DNA of 64,000 nt. It comes from Ichthyophis bannanicus (taxonomy: Eukaryota > Chordata > Amphibia > Gymnophiona > Ichthyophiidae). The notes beneath the pieces were generated by a model. That model was not told the origin of the DNA. It searched no databases and saw only the letters and a list, made by a program, of their open reading frames with translations. Both the position numbers and the translations under genes were made by a program. The stretch spans positions 1,246,835,523 to 1,246,899,522 of the forward strand of contig CM066033.1 of assembly GCA_033557465.1 (NCBI GenBank). Direction: 5' to 3'. This document shows, in pieces, positions 1 through 8,673 of this stretch; the first letter of the stretch is position 1, and each line of letters starts with the position of its first letter.

Positions 1-295
1 GGAACACTGCAAGAGAAAATTGAAAAAGTTTTAAGCCGGTAAACGGCAATCACATCATACAAAGAGCAAGCTGTTACTTATCTGCTAAAGAGCTAGTATC
101 GAACATCATTTCACGGCACTTATAACTCTGGCCAACTGCCCAAGAGACCACTCGCCACAGTTGGCCGGAGTTATAAGTGCCGTGAAATGATGTTCGATAC
201 TAGCTCTTTAGCAGATAAGTAACAGCTTGCTCTTTGTATGATGTGATTGCCGTTTACCGGCTTAAAACTTTTTCAATTTTCTCTTGCAGTGTTCC
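1..295. repeat. Long near-perfect palindrome (foldback element or artefact)
   Basis: Bases 1-138 are the reverse complement of 158-295. I aligned the arms base by base and found one mismatch (ctctgg in the left arm against ctccgg in the right). The unpaired loop is 139-157. The left arm begins exactly at the window edge, so the full palindrome may be longer and any target-site duplication cannot be seen. No coding frame spans it. It could be a recent foldback/MITE-type transposon, a dsRNA-forming locus, or a hairpin artefact of library or assembly. The structure is certain; its identity is not. Confidence 0.9.
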
Positions 296-559
296 TGCGG
301 ATATCGAGATTTGATACTTTAATGAATAGTTTTAAAAAATATTTTGCTTGAAAGAGCATTGAAAGCTTTTTGCTGTACCTTCTGCTTTACAGTGAATATG
401 AAAAATATTGGACACTTTTATAATTGTGAAGTATTTTGTGTATTGTATGGATGTTTGTAGGTTTTGGTATGTTGATATGAATGGTTAAGTGAATCCTTAT
501 TTATAGTTTTGATGATAGGGAAAGTATAGTAATTTATTCTATTGGAGAGATTTTTTCCT
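296..559. other. AT-rich spacer, nothing recognised
   Basis: No coding frame or repeat is recognised. A pyrimidine-rich AG at about 383 resembles a splice acceptor, but no convincing exon follows: all frames close quickly and there is no strong donor. Confidence 0.5.
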
Positions 560-890
560 TGGCTAAATATTAAAAAATTGTTGAGGTATAGGACCTATGA
601 TGTAAGTGTCCACCATTCCTCTACGGTGATGAATTTCACCAGATGGAGGGTGTATAAGTCCTGAGGTCCGATCAATACCTGTTGTTATTGTTGGAAACAT
701 TGTTGTGTAACTCTAGAAAGTTGATTTGAAGTTGATTTTATATTTTGGTGAATTACTGAGGGGGTGGTGCTTTTGATATTGACAGCAGTGTTTTGTACCA
801 TCTGTAGTGGTTGCAAGGTATATTTTGGTAAACCCTGATAGATAATGTTGCATAATCAAAATGTGGAACAATTATAGCTTGGAAACTTGT
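560..890 (-). mobile_element. L2-like LINE remnant, 3' part of RT ORF
   Basis: The stretch at about 785-880 resembles the L2 C-terminal coding region on the minus strand at 27005-27120 in this window (the cagcagtgtt and aatgttgc/tagtcgagatg-type words in the same order). Read on the minus strand it gives broken stretches like HFDYCNIIYQGLPK, typical of the segment after the RT palm in L2. It is heavily decayed and its ends are unclear. Confidence 0.45.
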
Positions 891-966
891 GCGGTAATCG
901 TGGGCATCAAGTAGTGGACGTCAGTGGTAAAGTGGGGGCTTTCCAGTCTTTTGCATTGAGTGTCAC

Positions 967-1487
967 ATGTATGATTTTCTCCCAGTTGGTGAGAGGTCTT
1001 ACGTGTGCACTAGGTGCAAGGAGCTCTTTGCTCTCAGGGAACGAGTCCGTTCTCTAGAGGCTAGAGTAGCTGACTTGGAAAACATAAGAAAGACAGAGAG
1101 GTACATAGACAAGACCTACAGGGATATAGTCCTGAAGTCCCACCTCCAGTCTGGCAGCATCTCTGTTGCCATGGAGGAGAGAGGTCACGTGACAGGAGAG
1201 CATCACCCTGGTGTGGCAGGAAGTGATCCTGTAACTAGGACCTGTCCTCCAGGTGATGTAAAACCCTCTCTCACCGAGGAAGTTTCTCTAGGGCCATGTG
1301 CCCATGAGGGAAGGGTTAGGACAGCCGTTATAGTTGGTGATTCGATCATTAGGCATGTAGATAGCTGGGTGACTGGTGGACGTGAGGATTGCCTGGTAAC
1401 ATGCCTGCCTGGTGCAAAGATAGCGGACCTCACGCGCCACCTATATAAGGTCTTAGATAGTGCTGGGGAGGAGTCTGCTGTCTTGGT
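967..1487 (+). pseudogene. CR1 ORF1, 5' half (zinc-binding and SGNH hydrolase), interrupted
   Basis: The frame opens with MYDFLPVGERSYVCTRCKEL, containing a CxxC pair, then a short coiled-coil-like stretch (LRERVRSLEARVADLENI). After a low-complexity linker comes VIVGDSIIRHVD, which fits block I (GDS) of SGNH/GDSL hydrolases, followed by LPGAKIADLT. CR1 ORF1 proteins of this kind are known to carry an esterase domain and to act with ORF2 in the ribonucleoprotein. The frame runs into the gypsy LTR at 1488, right where the conserved VGTND block should follow. That block is found at 8300 beyond the insertion, so this half is truncated by the transposon and not by decay. Confidence 0.8.
1484..1487 (+). 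repeat. 4-bp target-site duplication (tggt), left copy
   Basis: The sequence tggt directly precedes the 5' LTR and recurs at 8296-8299 directly after the 3' LTR, as expected for a gypsy-type integrase. Confidence 0.75.
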
Positions 1488-2818
1488 TATCATGAAGAAG
1501 TCCCTTCTGAGCCTATAAAGATAGGGCAAGATGAGGATTTGCATTCAGAAACTGACAGGCAGTCTGAGCACATGGCTCAGTGTTTGCAAAGAAGAAGTAA
1601 ACAAAGAGAGTCACGAGCTAGAAAGACACGCCCCTGCAGTGACGTATTCCCTAGCTCAGGAGGTAATGAGGTTCACCTGTTTCAGGGCAGGGCACAGCTA
1701 AGCCCTGAGTTACAATGATAAAAACTGGTCATTAGCTTGGAGCAAGCAGAGCCAGAGGGGGAACTGGAGTCAGAACCAGGACGAGAAAGGAAGCCAGCAA
1801 AGGAGCACGCTGACTAGAAAGAGTCAAAGAGGAGTGAGAACCAAGAGAGCCATATTCCTGAGGCCAAAAGGAAGCAACCCAGGACAGGGGTTGTCTGGTA
1901 AAGGCAGGAGAGAGAAGAATCTTCCTGAGAGGCAGGCTTGGCAAAGCTCACATGCTCCGAGGACAGAGACAGGCTGGCAGGAGAATACCGGTACATCTGA
2001 GGGGAAAGTTAATAGGCTGAGAGGCAGGCAAACACCAACTGTGTTTGAGAACCAGTCTAACCCTGCAGAGTGGAGAGTTCCTTCCCTTTCAAAGCCAAAA
2101 GGTAGGCTTAATAATTCATGTAAGTTTGAACCTAGCTATAAAGCAGTTCCCTATAGTTACCAGAAAGTAGCCAACTCCCTGGACAAAAACTACAGCATAT
2201 ATGGTAGTTTATAACCCTGCTCAGGAGAGTGTTACAGAGAGAAACCACGTGAGGTCAGAGAAACCGTTTGTTTCAAAGATCAGGATAGCAGCTTACTGCC
2301 ACACCCTGCTAGTCCTGATGCTGAGTAAATGCAGATAGACTCTGACCATAATGAAATAGTGGATGATCGGATGGACTGTACATTATCTTTGGCTGACCAT
2401 GTGAATTCTCTATGCTGAAAAGTGTCTATGAGAGACGGTAAAAGCAGCAGAAGAAAAGGGAACATTTTCTTTGCTAATTGAAGCTGTTGTGATTTGTTTT
2501 GTATCAAGCACTGCACGTTTAAAAGCCTGAAGCTGACAAGGCTAACTTACCTGAGTTCATGTATAATTTCCTCAAGCCAATTGTATGGCAATGTTTTGTC
2601 CTGAGTTATTCACTTGCATTTAATCCGCCGGGAAGGGGAAAATAAATTCTTGTCATTGCCTGAAACCACTCGACTGCAACTCATCTGTGCTCAAAGGGTA
2701 AAGGGACTTACATTCCCAGAAGGCCTTGCAAAGTTAAAGCAAGCCCAAGCTCTCTGAGGCAGGAACACCACCAAGTATCAGCGCCCTAGGCGTTGGGCTG
2801 GCCACCGTGAGGGTGACA
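1488..2818 (+). repeat. 5' LTR of gypsy element
   Basis: It is a direct repeat of 6974-8295 over its whole length, with scattered substitutions and small indels. The 3' copy starts TGTCA and ends TGACA; the 5' copy starts TATCA, so its terminal TG has mutated. A tataaag box lies near 1514 and an AATAAA signal at 2641-2646. The long open frame found in the 3' LTR is broken here by a 2-bp deletion near 1706 and by stop codons near 2212 and 2326. Confidence 0.9.
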
Positions 2819-2820
2819 AG

Positions 2821-2838
2821 TGGCGTAGTCTGTTCGGA
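2821..2838 (+). promoter_or_regulatory. Probable primer-binding site
   Basis: The sequence tggcgtagtctgttcgg begins 2 bp after the 5' LTR and starts with TGG, the complement of a tRNA CCA end. I cannot assign the tRNA. Confidence 0.5.
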
Positions 2839-3217
2839 TTTTTTCGCTTGGAATACAAAAAGGACATCCCAACTGAGGGAAAAGAAAAGAACTACTTCAG
2901 GATACAACAGAAAGTTTTGCCATAGCTGGGAAATACAAGGGGAATGAGAAATCTGCTAAGCTGCTGGAGGAAAGCGGTTGGAGTTTTCGTTGGCAAATCG
3001 TGCCAGGAGGACCAGAACCCAGGAGAATAGACTCCTTTCTCAAAGTCTGAGTCTACACCATGTGAAGGTAACGGGTAACTGGGCACGGGTGTAGAAGGAT
3101 TCTAGAGAGAAAGGGAGTTTGTTCTGCAGAAAGCTAGTGAGGTTTTAAAAAGAAAATTTGGTGCCGCACTTGGTGGGCTTTTCTTTTGTTTTCTTTGCAG
3201 AGACAATAATCCTCGGG
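2839..3217 (+). other. Gypsy untranslated leader
   Basis: This is the non-coding leader between the primer-binding site and the gag start. No long frame is present. It probably carries packaging or dimerisation signals, but none can be recognised by eye. Confidence 0.5.
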
Positions 3218-3982
3218 ATGGATCCTCAAGAGGTGTTGCGCTGGATGTCCAGTCAATTTGAAAGGCAGATGGAACTGGCTCACCGCACACAGGAACAGAC
3301 GGCTGCGGCTATACAGGCCCAGCAGAAACCTCTTGTAGAGCTGATGGAAGCTTTACTATCAAAGCAAAAGGCTGCTGAAGATGCCAGTCTTACGTTTTCT
3401 ACAGTGGTAGGACCGCAAGGCTGCGGAGCCTTAACGTTTGGCCAGTTAAACACCAATGACAATTTGGATGACTTTATTGAGGCTTTTGAAAGGGTGGCAG
3501 TAGCAGTAAAATGGCCACCTGAGCAATGGGCTATGAGGTTTGCCATGTCCCTAACGGGAGAGGCTTTGTCTGCATACAAAACCATGCTTGCTGCTCTCGC
3601 GTCCACCTATAAGGAAGTTAAAAAAGCAGTGAGAGACAGATTAGGTCTGACTCCAATGTATTATAGGAGGATGTTTAGAGAATCTAGGCTTAAGTCTAAT
3701 GAGACGCCAAAGGCATTATATCAGAGGATCAAAGCCTTGGCCTGGAAATGGCTTGTTCCAGAGGGGAAAACCCTTGACTCTGTGATAGACACAGTCATTC
3801 TGGAACAATTCATGGAGGCAGTACCTCCTGAGGTAAAATCTTTCATAATCCGACAAAGTTGCAAGACCACTGCAGAGGCAGCCGTCCTTACAGAGCGTTA
3901 CTTTGAAGTGGAGTTGGCGGGCAGGCCAACAGGAGGCGCTCTGAAGTTGGCTGGAACAAGCAACTTTGCAGGATTAGAATGA
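3218..3982 (+). pseudogene. gag: Gypsy gag, N-terminal part with SCAN-like domain
   Basis: I place the start at ATG 3218 (MDPQEVLRWMSSQFERQMEL), after an upstream extension that is probably leader. The first 40 residues are helical and Gln-rich. Residues of about 130-235 (YYRRMFRESRLKS through AEAAVLTERYFE) match the layout of the SCAN domain: FR..R, ALYQRIKALAWKWL, ILEQFMEAVPPEV. This is the Gmr1-type capsid C-terminal domain. The frame stops at TGA 3980-3982, inside the left copy of an 84-bp duplication; the right copy at 4863 has AGA instead, so the stop arose after or during the DIRS insertion. The protein would continue into the CCHC and protease segment at 4818. Confidence 0.8.
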
Positions 3983-4018
3983 AGCATAAGAGCAAATGTG
4001 ACTAATGTAAATACTGTT
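3935..4018 (+). repeat. 84-bp duplication, left copy, flanking DIRS fragment
   Basis: It is identical to 4818-4901 except for one base (t against a, creating the gag stop in the left copy). It flanks the 799-bp DIRS-A fragment exactly. Confidence 0.9.
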
Positions 4019-4817
4019 ATCTCCAGGAACAAGCAGGAATGAGTCTTCACATATGGGTACGTTGGTACCGACGGAGCCTGCGCGGGAACGCTCCCCAGCG
4101 TCCAATCAGAAAGCTTTTGGGAGCATCCCACAGTGCCTGCGTGCTGCCTTCCTGCCTTTCCAATTGTTTCTCCTCAGTTGTTCTTTTTCCGCGGAGCCAG
4201 CAGGTCGTGTTCCTGTCACCGCTGAAGAATTTCCTTATTTTTTTCTTTATTTCTTTTCTGTCGCGTCTGCCTTCCTCGACGCTATACCGGTACCGCCGGT
4301 TCTTATTCTTTTCCTTAAAAAAAAAAAAAAAAAGACCACCTATTTTTTCTTCAGGTGTACTTCAGTTTTGTGCCTTAGGCCCAAAACCTTTTTCCTCAAA
4401 TATTGAAAAACCTGCCTTAGGTTTTAAGAAGTGCACAAAATGTGGCGGTACTATATCTGTCACCAACACCCATGACTGGTGTCTCAAATGTTTAGGCCCT
4501 GACCATGCCATTAAAGATTGTATGTCCTGTTCCATGATGTCTAAGAGAGGTCGACAGAACCGAGCTGCCAAGCTCCGTACCTTGTTTTCCTCTGATGCAG
4601 CTTCGGTGGCATCGACGTCTTCCAGGGCTGCTTCTTCCTCACATGGATCTCAGGTAACTAAACATAAATCCAGCCGGTCCTCGAAGGGCAAATCTCCTTC
4701 TAAGCATCGAGATGCCTCTGGCCTTGCCCTCGAGGATTCTGCACCGGTAAAATTACCCCGGCGGGAGGCTTCGGCTTCTAAAGCATCATCGGGGTTCCAG
4801 GATGATCTAGATGGCGT
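4019..4817 (+). mobile_element. DIRS-A 5' fragment inserted in gypsy gag
   Basis: It begins with the DIRS-A left terminus (atctccaggaacaagcagga) and follows the same sequence as 53364 onward: terminal repeat, pyrimidine-rich leader, poly-A stretch near 4318-4333, then the start of DIRS gag. It stops abruptly in gag. There is no recombinase, RT or right end, so this is a fragment and not a product of normal DIRS integration, which leaves no target duplication. Confidence 0.85.
4402..4817 (+). pseudogene. DIRS-A gag, N-terminal fragment
   Basis: The frame reads IEKPALGFKKCTKCGGTISV then HDWCLKCLGPDH and CMSCSMMSKRG. This is the same Cys/His cluster as DIRS-A1 and A2 gag, probably zinc-binding. 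The usual ATG (as at 53766) is ATT here, so no start remains. A Ser-rich basic stretch follows (SSDAASVASTSSRAASSSHG). Homology ends near 4815 and the frame runs into gypsy gag sequence. Confidence 0.75.
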
Positions 4818-4901
4818 GGCGCTCTGAAGTTGGCTGGAACAAGCAACTTTGCAGGATTAGAAAGAAGCATAAGAGCAAATGTGACTAATGTAAATACTGT
4901 T
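4818..4901 (+). repeat. 84-bp duplication, right copy
   Basis: It matches 3935-4018. It continues the gag frame of the gypsy element into the CCHC knuckle, so this copy keeps the original junction. Confidence 0.9.
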
Positions 4902-5240
4902 TTACCTGTGACAAAAGTAAAGTGTTACAATTGTGGGAAGATAGGACATTTCCAGAAGAGTTGTACAGTGTGGACAGCACTAATGTCTGGAAAAGGGAAA
5001 CCAGTGCAAGAAGGCTTCTGGTTGGACGTGGAAGTCCAAGGCATTATGGCTAAGGCACTGCTTGACTCGGGTGTTGACCAGAGCATGGTCTCTGAAAAGC
5101 TCTGGCAGGCCGTGGAAGCTCACGGTAGGTCAGCACCGAGTCAAGCAGAGGGCTGTGTTGAGATACATTGTGTGCATGGTACTTCGTCCTATCATTCACT
5201 ATGTAGGCTCTCCGTAAAAGGGCTGGGGACCCAAAAATAG
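4818..5240 (+). pseudogene. Gypsy gag nucleocapsid and protease segment
   Basis: The frame is the same as gag once the 883-bp insertion plus duplication is removed. CYNCGKIGHFQKSC is a CCHC zinc knuckle (about 4924-4965). ALLDSGVDQSMV carries the D-S-G of a retropepsin active site (4064-residue-free region at bases 5064-5072). A TAG at 5238-5240 closes the frame, and coding resumes in the same frame right after it with LLPYDIVLGRDWP, the end of the protease domain. This may be a simple nonsense mutation; nothing nearby suggests programmed readthrough. Confidence 0.75.
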
Positions 5241-6960
5241 GTTTTGGTGGCCGTTGTCCCACTGCTTCCCTACGATATTGTGTTGGGGAGGGACTGGCCC
5301 CTATTCTGCAGAGGGGTGGAGAAGGGCTTAAGTGTAAAAACAAACCTGGTCTCCACTAGGTCCCAGGCAGGAACCTCTAGAGTAAGGGACGAAACCCCAG
5401 AGGGAGGAGAGGAACTCCCTGAAGATAGAAATGAGCCCTCAGAGAGTGAGGATGATTTGGTAGAGGAAGAAGTATCAGAGCTGCTTCCCGTACATGATGA
5501 CCTAGTCAATGCCCCTTCTAAAAAGGCCAGGAAAGGAAAAGCTGATAGGCGCTGGGAGAGACAACGTAGGATCCAAGGGAGGGCCGAACTGCAGGCCGGA
5601 GAGGAGTTACCCTGGGTACCCGCTGATCTGGTCAGGAAATTCCCGTCCTTTCCTAACGAACAAAGAGCTGACCCCGCATTGAAACGAGCATTTGAATATG
5701 CCCAAACTGATAGAGAGACTCTTCCTAGGTTTTTCCTAGATAAAGAAGTGTTGTATAGGGAGTCCAATGAGCCACAAATAGGAGCTGTAAGGAAACAGTT
5801 AGTAGTACCCACTACATTTAAGGCAATAGTGCTAGGGTTGGCCCATGACCACCCTGCAGGCGGCCATAAAGGGATCCAGGGGACATTGGATCAAATCCTG
5901 TCCCGTTTTTATTGGCCGGGGGGTTTTAAAGAGACCACCCGCTACTGTGAGTCATGTTCCACATGTCAGTGTGTGACCTCCGCCAAGCCAAGGGCAGTAC
6001 CCATGATACCTACGCCCACAATATCAACCCCAATTTGCCGGATGGCAATGGATATTGTAGGACCCCTGATTAAGACGCCAAGAGGGTTCCAATACATATT
6101 GGTAATAATAGATCAGGCCACGCGTTTTCCTTGGGCGATACCCTTAAGGAGTACTTCAGCTAGAACGATAGCCTTAGAGCTTGTTAAGTTGTTCTGTGAG
6201 GTGGGGTTTCCGCAGGAAATGCTCACAGACCAAGGCAGTAACTTTGTATCAAGGTACCTAGCACGTGTGGGACGCATTTGGGGTGCATCATATAAAGACG
6301 GCCGCATACCATCCCCAGTCCAATGGACTGGTTGAACATCTAAATCAGACCATTAAGCAGATGTTGAGATGAGGTCTGAATGGGAAAATGTCTGAATGGG
6401 ATACCTTGCTCCCATTCATTTTATATGCTTGTCGTGAGCATACGCAGGCATCCCTAGGGGCATCACCTTACGAATTATTATTTGGTCGTGCTCCCAGAGG
6501 GGTTTTAGACATTTTGCGAGAACAATGGGTGGAGCCAGAAGTTCAGGACGTAGGGATGCCTCACTTCTTAAAGGAGTTGAGAAGTCGGCTAAAAAGGACT
6601 TCTCAGAGAGCAATAGAAAACCTGAAGGCTAGTCAACAGTGGCAAAAGAAATATTATGACCGAGGGACGAGGCCTAGGCAGTTAGCAGTAGGTGATAAAG
6701 TCATAATTATGGTAGCGGACCCTGGACCAAAGTTAGAGTCCCAGTGGAGAGGTCCATGTACAGTGGTAGAAAAAGCAGGTCCCGTTTCCTACGTGGTAGA
6801 AAACAATAGGGGACGCCGCCAAGTCTACCATTTAGACGTTCTTAGGCCCTGGCATGAGAGGTCAGCGGCAGCACACCTAGTTAGGGTAGAAAAGCACAGT
6901 AGCACCCCATTAGGGATTACGTGCTGTCGAGCAGTAGCTCGTCAGCCCGTAATATCTTAA
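5241..6960 (+). pseudogene. Gypsy integrase (H2C2, rve core, C-terminal domain)
   Basis: After the protease end there is an acidic and basic linker (about 5330-5640). Then comes the H2C2 zinc finger (HDHPAGGHKG ... CESCSTC, about 5845-5970) and the rve core: MAMDIVGPL near 6040, LTDQGSNF near 6222, and GLVEHLNQT near 6330, supplying the D, D and E. The third block lies in another frame because of a frameshift near 6275, and a TGA follows at about 6370. From 6388 the C-terminal part is open (QLAVGDKVIIM ... QWRGPCTV ... YHLDVLRPWH), a GPY/F-like DNA-binding domain. The stop at 6958 adjoins the polypurine tract, so no RT or RNase H follows. Non-functional. Confidence 0.8.
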
Positions 6961-6973
6961 GGGGGGGGGGATC
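6959..6973 (+). promoter_or_regulatory. Polypurine tract
   Basis: The sequence aaggggggggggatc lies directly before the 3' LTR and would prime plus-strand synthesis. It abuts the integrase stop codon. Confidence 0.75.
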
Positions 6974-8295
6974 TGTCATGAAGAAGTCCCTTCTGAGCCT
7001 ATAAAGATAGGGCAAGATGAGGATTTGCATTCAGAAACTGACAGGCAGTCTGAGCACATGGCTCAGTGTTTGCAGAGAAGAAGTAAACAAAGAGAGTCAC
7101 GAGCTAGAAAGACACGCCCCTGCAGTGACGTATTCCCTAGCTCAGGAGGTAATGAGATTCACCTGTTTCAGGGCAGGGCACAGCTAAGCCCTGAGAGTTA
7201 CAATGATAAAAACTGGTCATTAGCTTGGAGCAAGCAGAGCCAGAGGGGGAACTGGAGTCAGAACCAGGACGAGAAAGGAAGCCAGCAAAGGAGCACGCTG
7301 ACTAGAAGGAGTCAAAGAGGAGTGAGAACCAAGGGAGCCATATTCCTGAGGCCAGAAGGAAGCAACCCAGGGCAGGCGTTGTCTGGTAAAGGCAGGAGAG
7401 AGAAGAATCTTCCTGAGAGGCAGGCTTGGCAAAGCTCACACGCTCCGAGGAGAGAGACAGGCTGGCAGGAGAATACCGGTACATCTGAGGGGAAAGTTAA
7501 TAGGCTGAGAGGCAAGCAAACACCAGCTGTGTTTGAGAACCAGTCTAACCCTGCAGAGTGGAGAGTTCCTTCCCTTTCAAAGCCAAAAGGTAGGCTTAAT
7601 AATTCATATAAGTTTGAACCTAGCTATAAAGCAGTTCCCTATAGTTACCAGAAAATAGCAAACTCCCTGGACAAAAACTACAGCATATATGGTAGTTTAC
7701 AACACTGCTCAGGAGAGTGTTACAGAGAGACCGTTTGTTTCAAAGATCAGGATAGCAGCTTACTGCCACACCCTGCTAGTCCTGATGCTGAGGAAATGCA
7801 GATAGACTCTGACCATAATGAAATAGTGGATGATCGGATGGACTGTACATTATCTTTGGCTGACCATGTGAATTCCCTATGCTGAAAAGTGTCTATGAGA
7901 GACGGTAAAAGCAGCAGAAGCAAAGGGAGCATTTTTCTTTGATAATTGAAGCTGTTGTGATTTGTTTTGTATCAAGCACTGCACGTTTAAAAGCCTGAAG
8001 CTGACAAGGCTAACTTACCTGAGTTCATGTATAATTTCCTCAAGCCAATTGTATGGCAATGTTTTGTCCTGAGTTATTCACTTGCATTTAATCCGCCGGG
8101 AAGGGGAAAATAAATTCTTGTCATTGCCTGAAACCACTCGACTGCAAACTCATCTGTGCTCAAAGGGTAAAGGGACTTACATTCCCAGAAGGCCTTGCAA
8201 AGTTAAAGCAAGCCCAAGCTCTCTGAGGCAGGAACACCACAGGCAGACCAAGTCTCAGCGCCCTAGGCGTTGGGCTGGCCACCATGAGGGTGACA
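6974..8295 (+). repeat. 3' LTR of gypsy element, with a long open frame
   Basis: It starts TGTCA and ends TGACA (5-bp inverted termini) and carries AATAAA at 8109-8114. A frame of about 275 codons from ATG 7058 to the stop at 7883-7885 is open through most of the LTR. It is polar, rich in Gln, Ser, Arg and Lys, with an acidic C-terminus (EEMQIDSDHNEIVDD) and no recognisable domain. The 5' LTR has the same frame broken at three places. It may be chance, or a true LTR-encoded accessory protein. Confidence 0.85.
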
Positions 8296-8299
8296 TGGT
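8296..8299 (+). repeat. 4-bp target-site duplication (tggt), right copy
   Basis: It matches 1484-1487. CR1 ORF1 resumes at once with the codons for HVGTND. Confidence 0.75.
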
Positions 8300-8640
8300 A
8301 CATGTCGGTACCAATGACATAGGAAAATGTGGTAGGGAGGTTCTGAAGGCTCAATTTAGGCTTTTAGGTAGGAAGTTGAAATCCAGAACTTCCAGGGTAG
8401 CGTGCTCCGAAATGCTTCCCGTTCCACGTGCAGGGCCCAAAAGGCAGGCAGAGCTCCAGAGTCTCAATGCGTGGATGAGACAGTGGTGCAGAGATGAGGG
8501 TTTTGGATTTGTTAGGAACTGGGGAACATTCTGGGGAAAGAGGGGCTCTTCCAAAGGGATGGGCTTCACCTTAACCGGGATGGAACCAGGCTGCTGGCAT
8601 TAACCTTTAAAAAGGAGATAGAGCAGCTTTTAAACTAGAT
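8300..8640 (+). pseudogene. CR1 ORF1, 3' half (SGNH hydrolase C-terminal blocks)
   Basis: It resumes the esterase with HVGTNDIG, SGNH block III (the catalytic-site GTND), just after the gypsy target duplication. It continues with QFRLLGRKLKS and SEMLPVPRAG, then NAWMRQWCRDEGFGFV. The final block, which should carry the D-x-x-H catalytic pair, lies across a frameshift near 8555 (the frame reads GMGFTLTGMEPG). The protein then ends close to the start of ORF2, with the usual short spacing of CR1. It is a pseudogene because of both the insertion and the frameshift. Confidence 0.75.
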
Positions 8641-8673
8641 AATAGGGGAAAGCCGACAGTCACCCAAGAGCGG

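Larger units (their letters stand above)
1488..8295 (+). mobile_element. Ty3/gypsy LTR retrotransposon, SCAN-gag Gmr1-like, RT-less
   Basis: Two long direct LTRs (1488-2818 and 6974-8295) bracket a gag with a SCAN-like capsid segment, a CCHC knuckle, a DSG protease and an H2C2/rve integrase with a chromodomain-like C-terminus. Integrase follows protease directly, with no reverse transcriptase between them. This is the PR-IN-RT order of Gmr1-like elements, whose gag is the known relative of the SCAN domain. In such elements RT and RNase H lie after integrase; here only about 100 bp separate the integrase end from the polypurine tract, so RT-RH is missing. The element sits in CR1 ORF1 and carries its own DIRS insertion (4019-4817). 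Confidence 0.8.

Noticed and set aside
383..520. Candidate exon after ctttttgctgtaccttctgctttacag
   Set aside because: Two frames stop within a few codons, the third runs to a weak donor, and nothing supports coding.
1203..1544. Minus-strand frame across CR1 ORF1 and the LTR start
   Set aside because: It is antisense to a recognised protein and crosses an insertion junction.
5238..5240. Programmed readthrough of the gypsy TAG
   Set aside because: No supporting downstream structure is visible, and other stops and frameshifts in the same element show plain decay.
5270..5812. 180-codon minus-strand frame
   Set aside because: It is the Ser-rich antisense shadow of the acidic gypsy linker.
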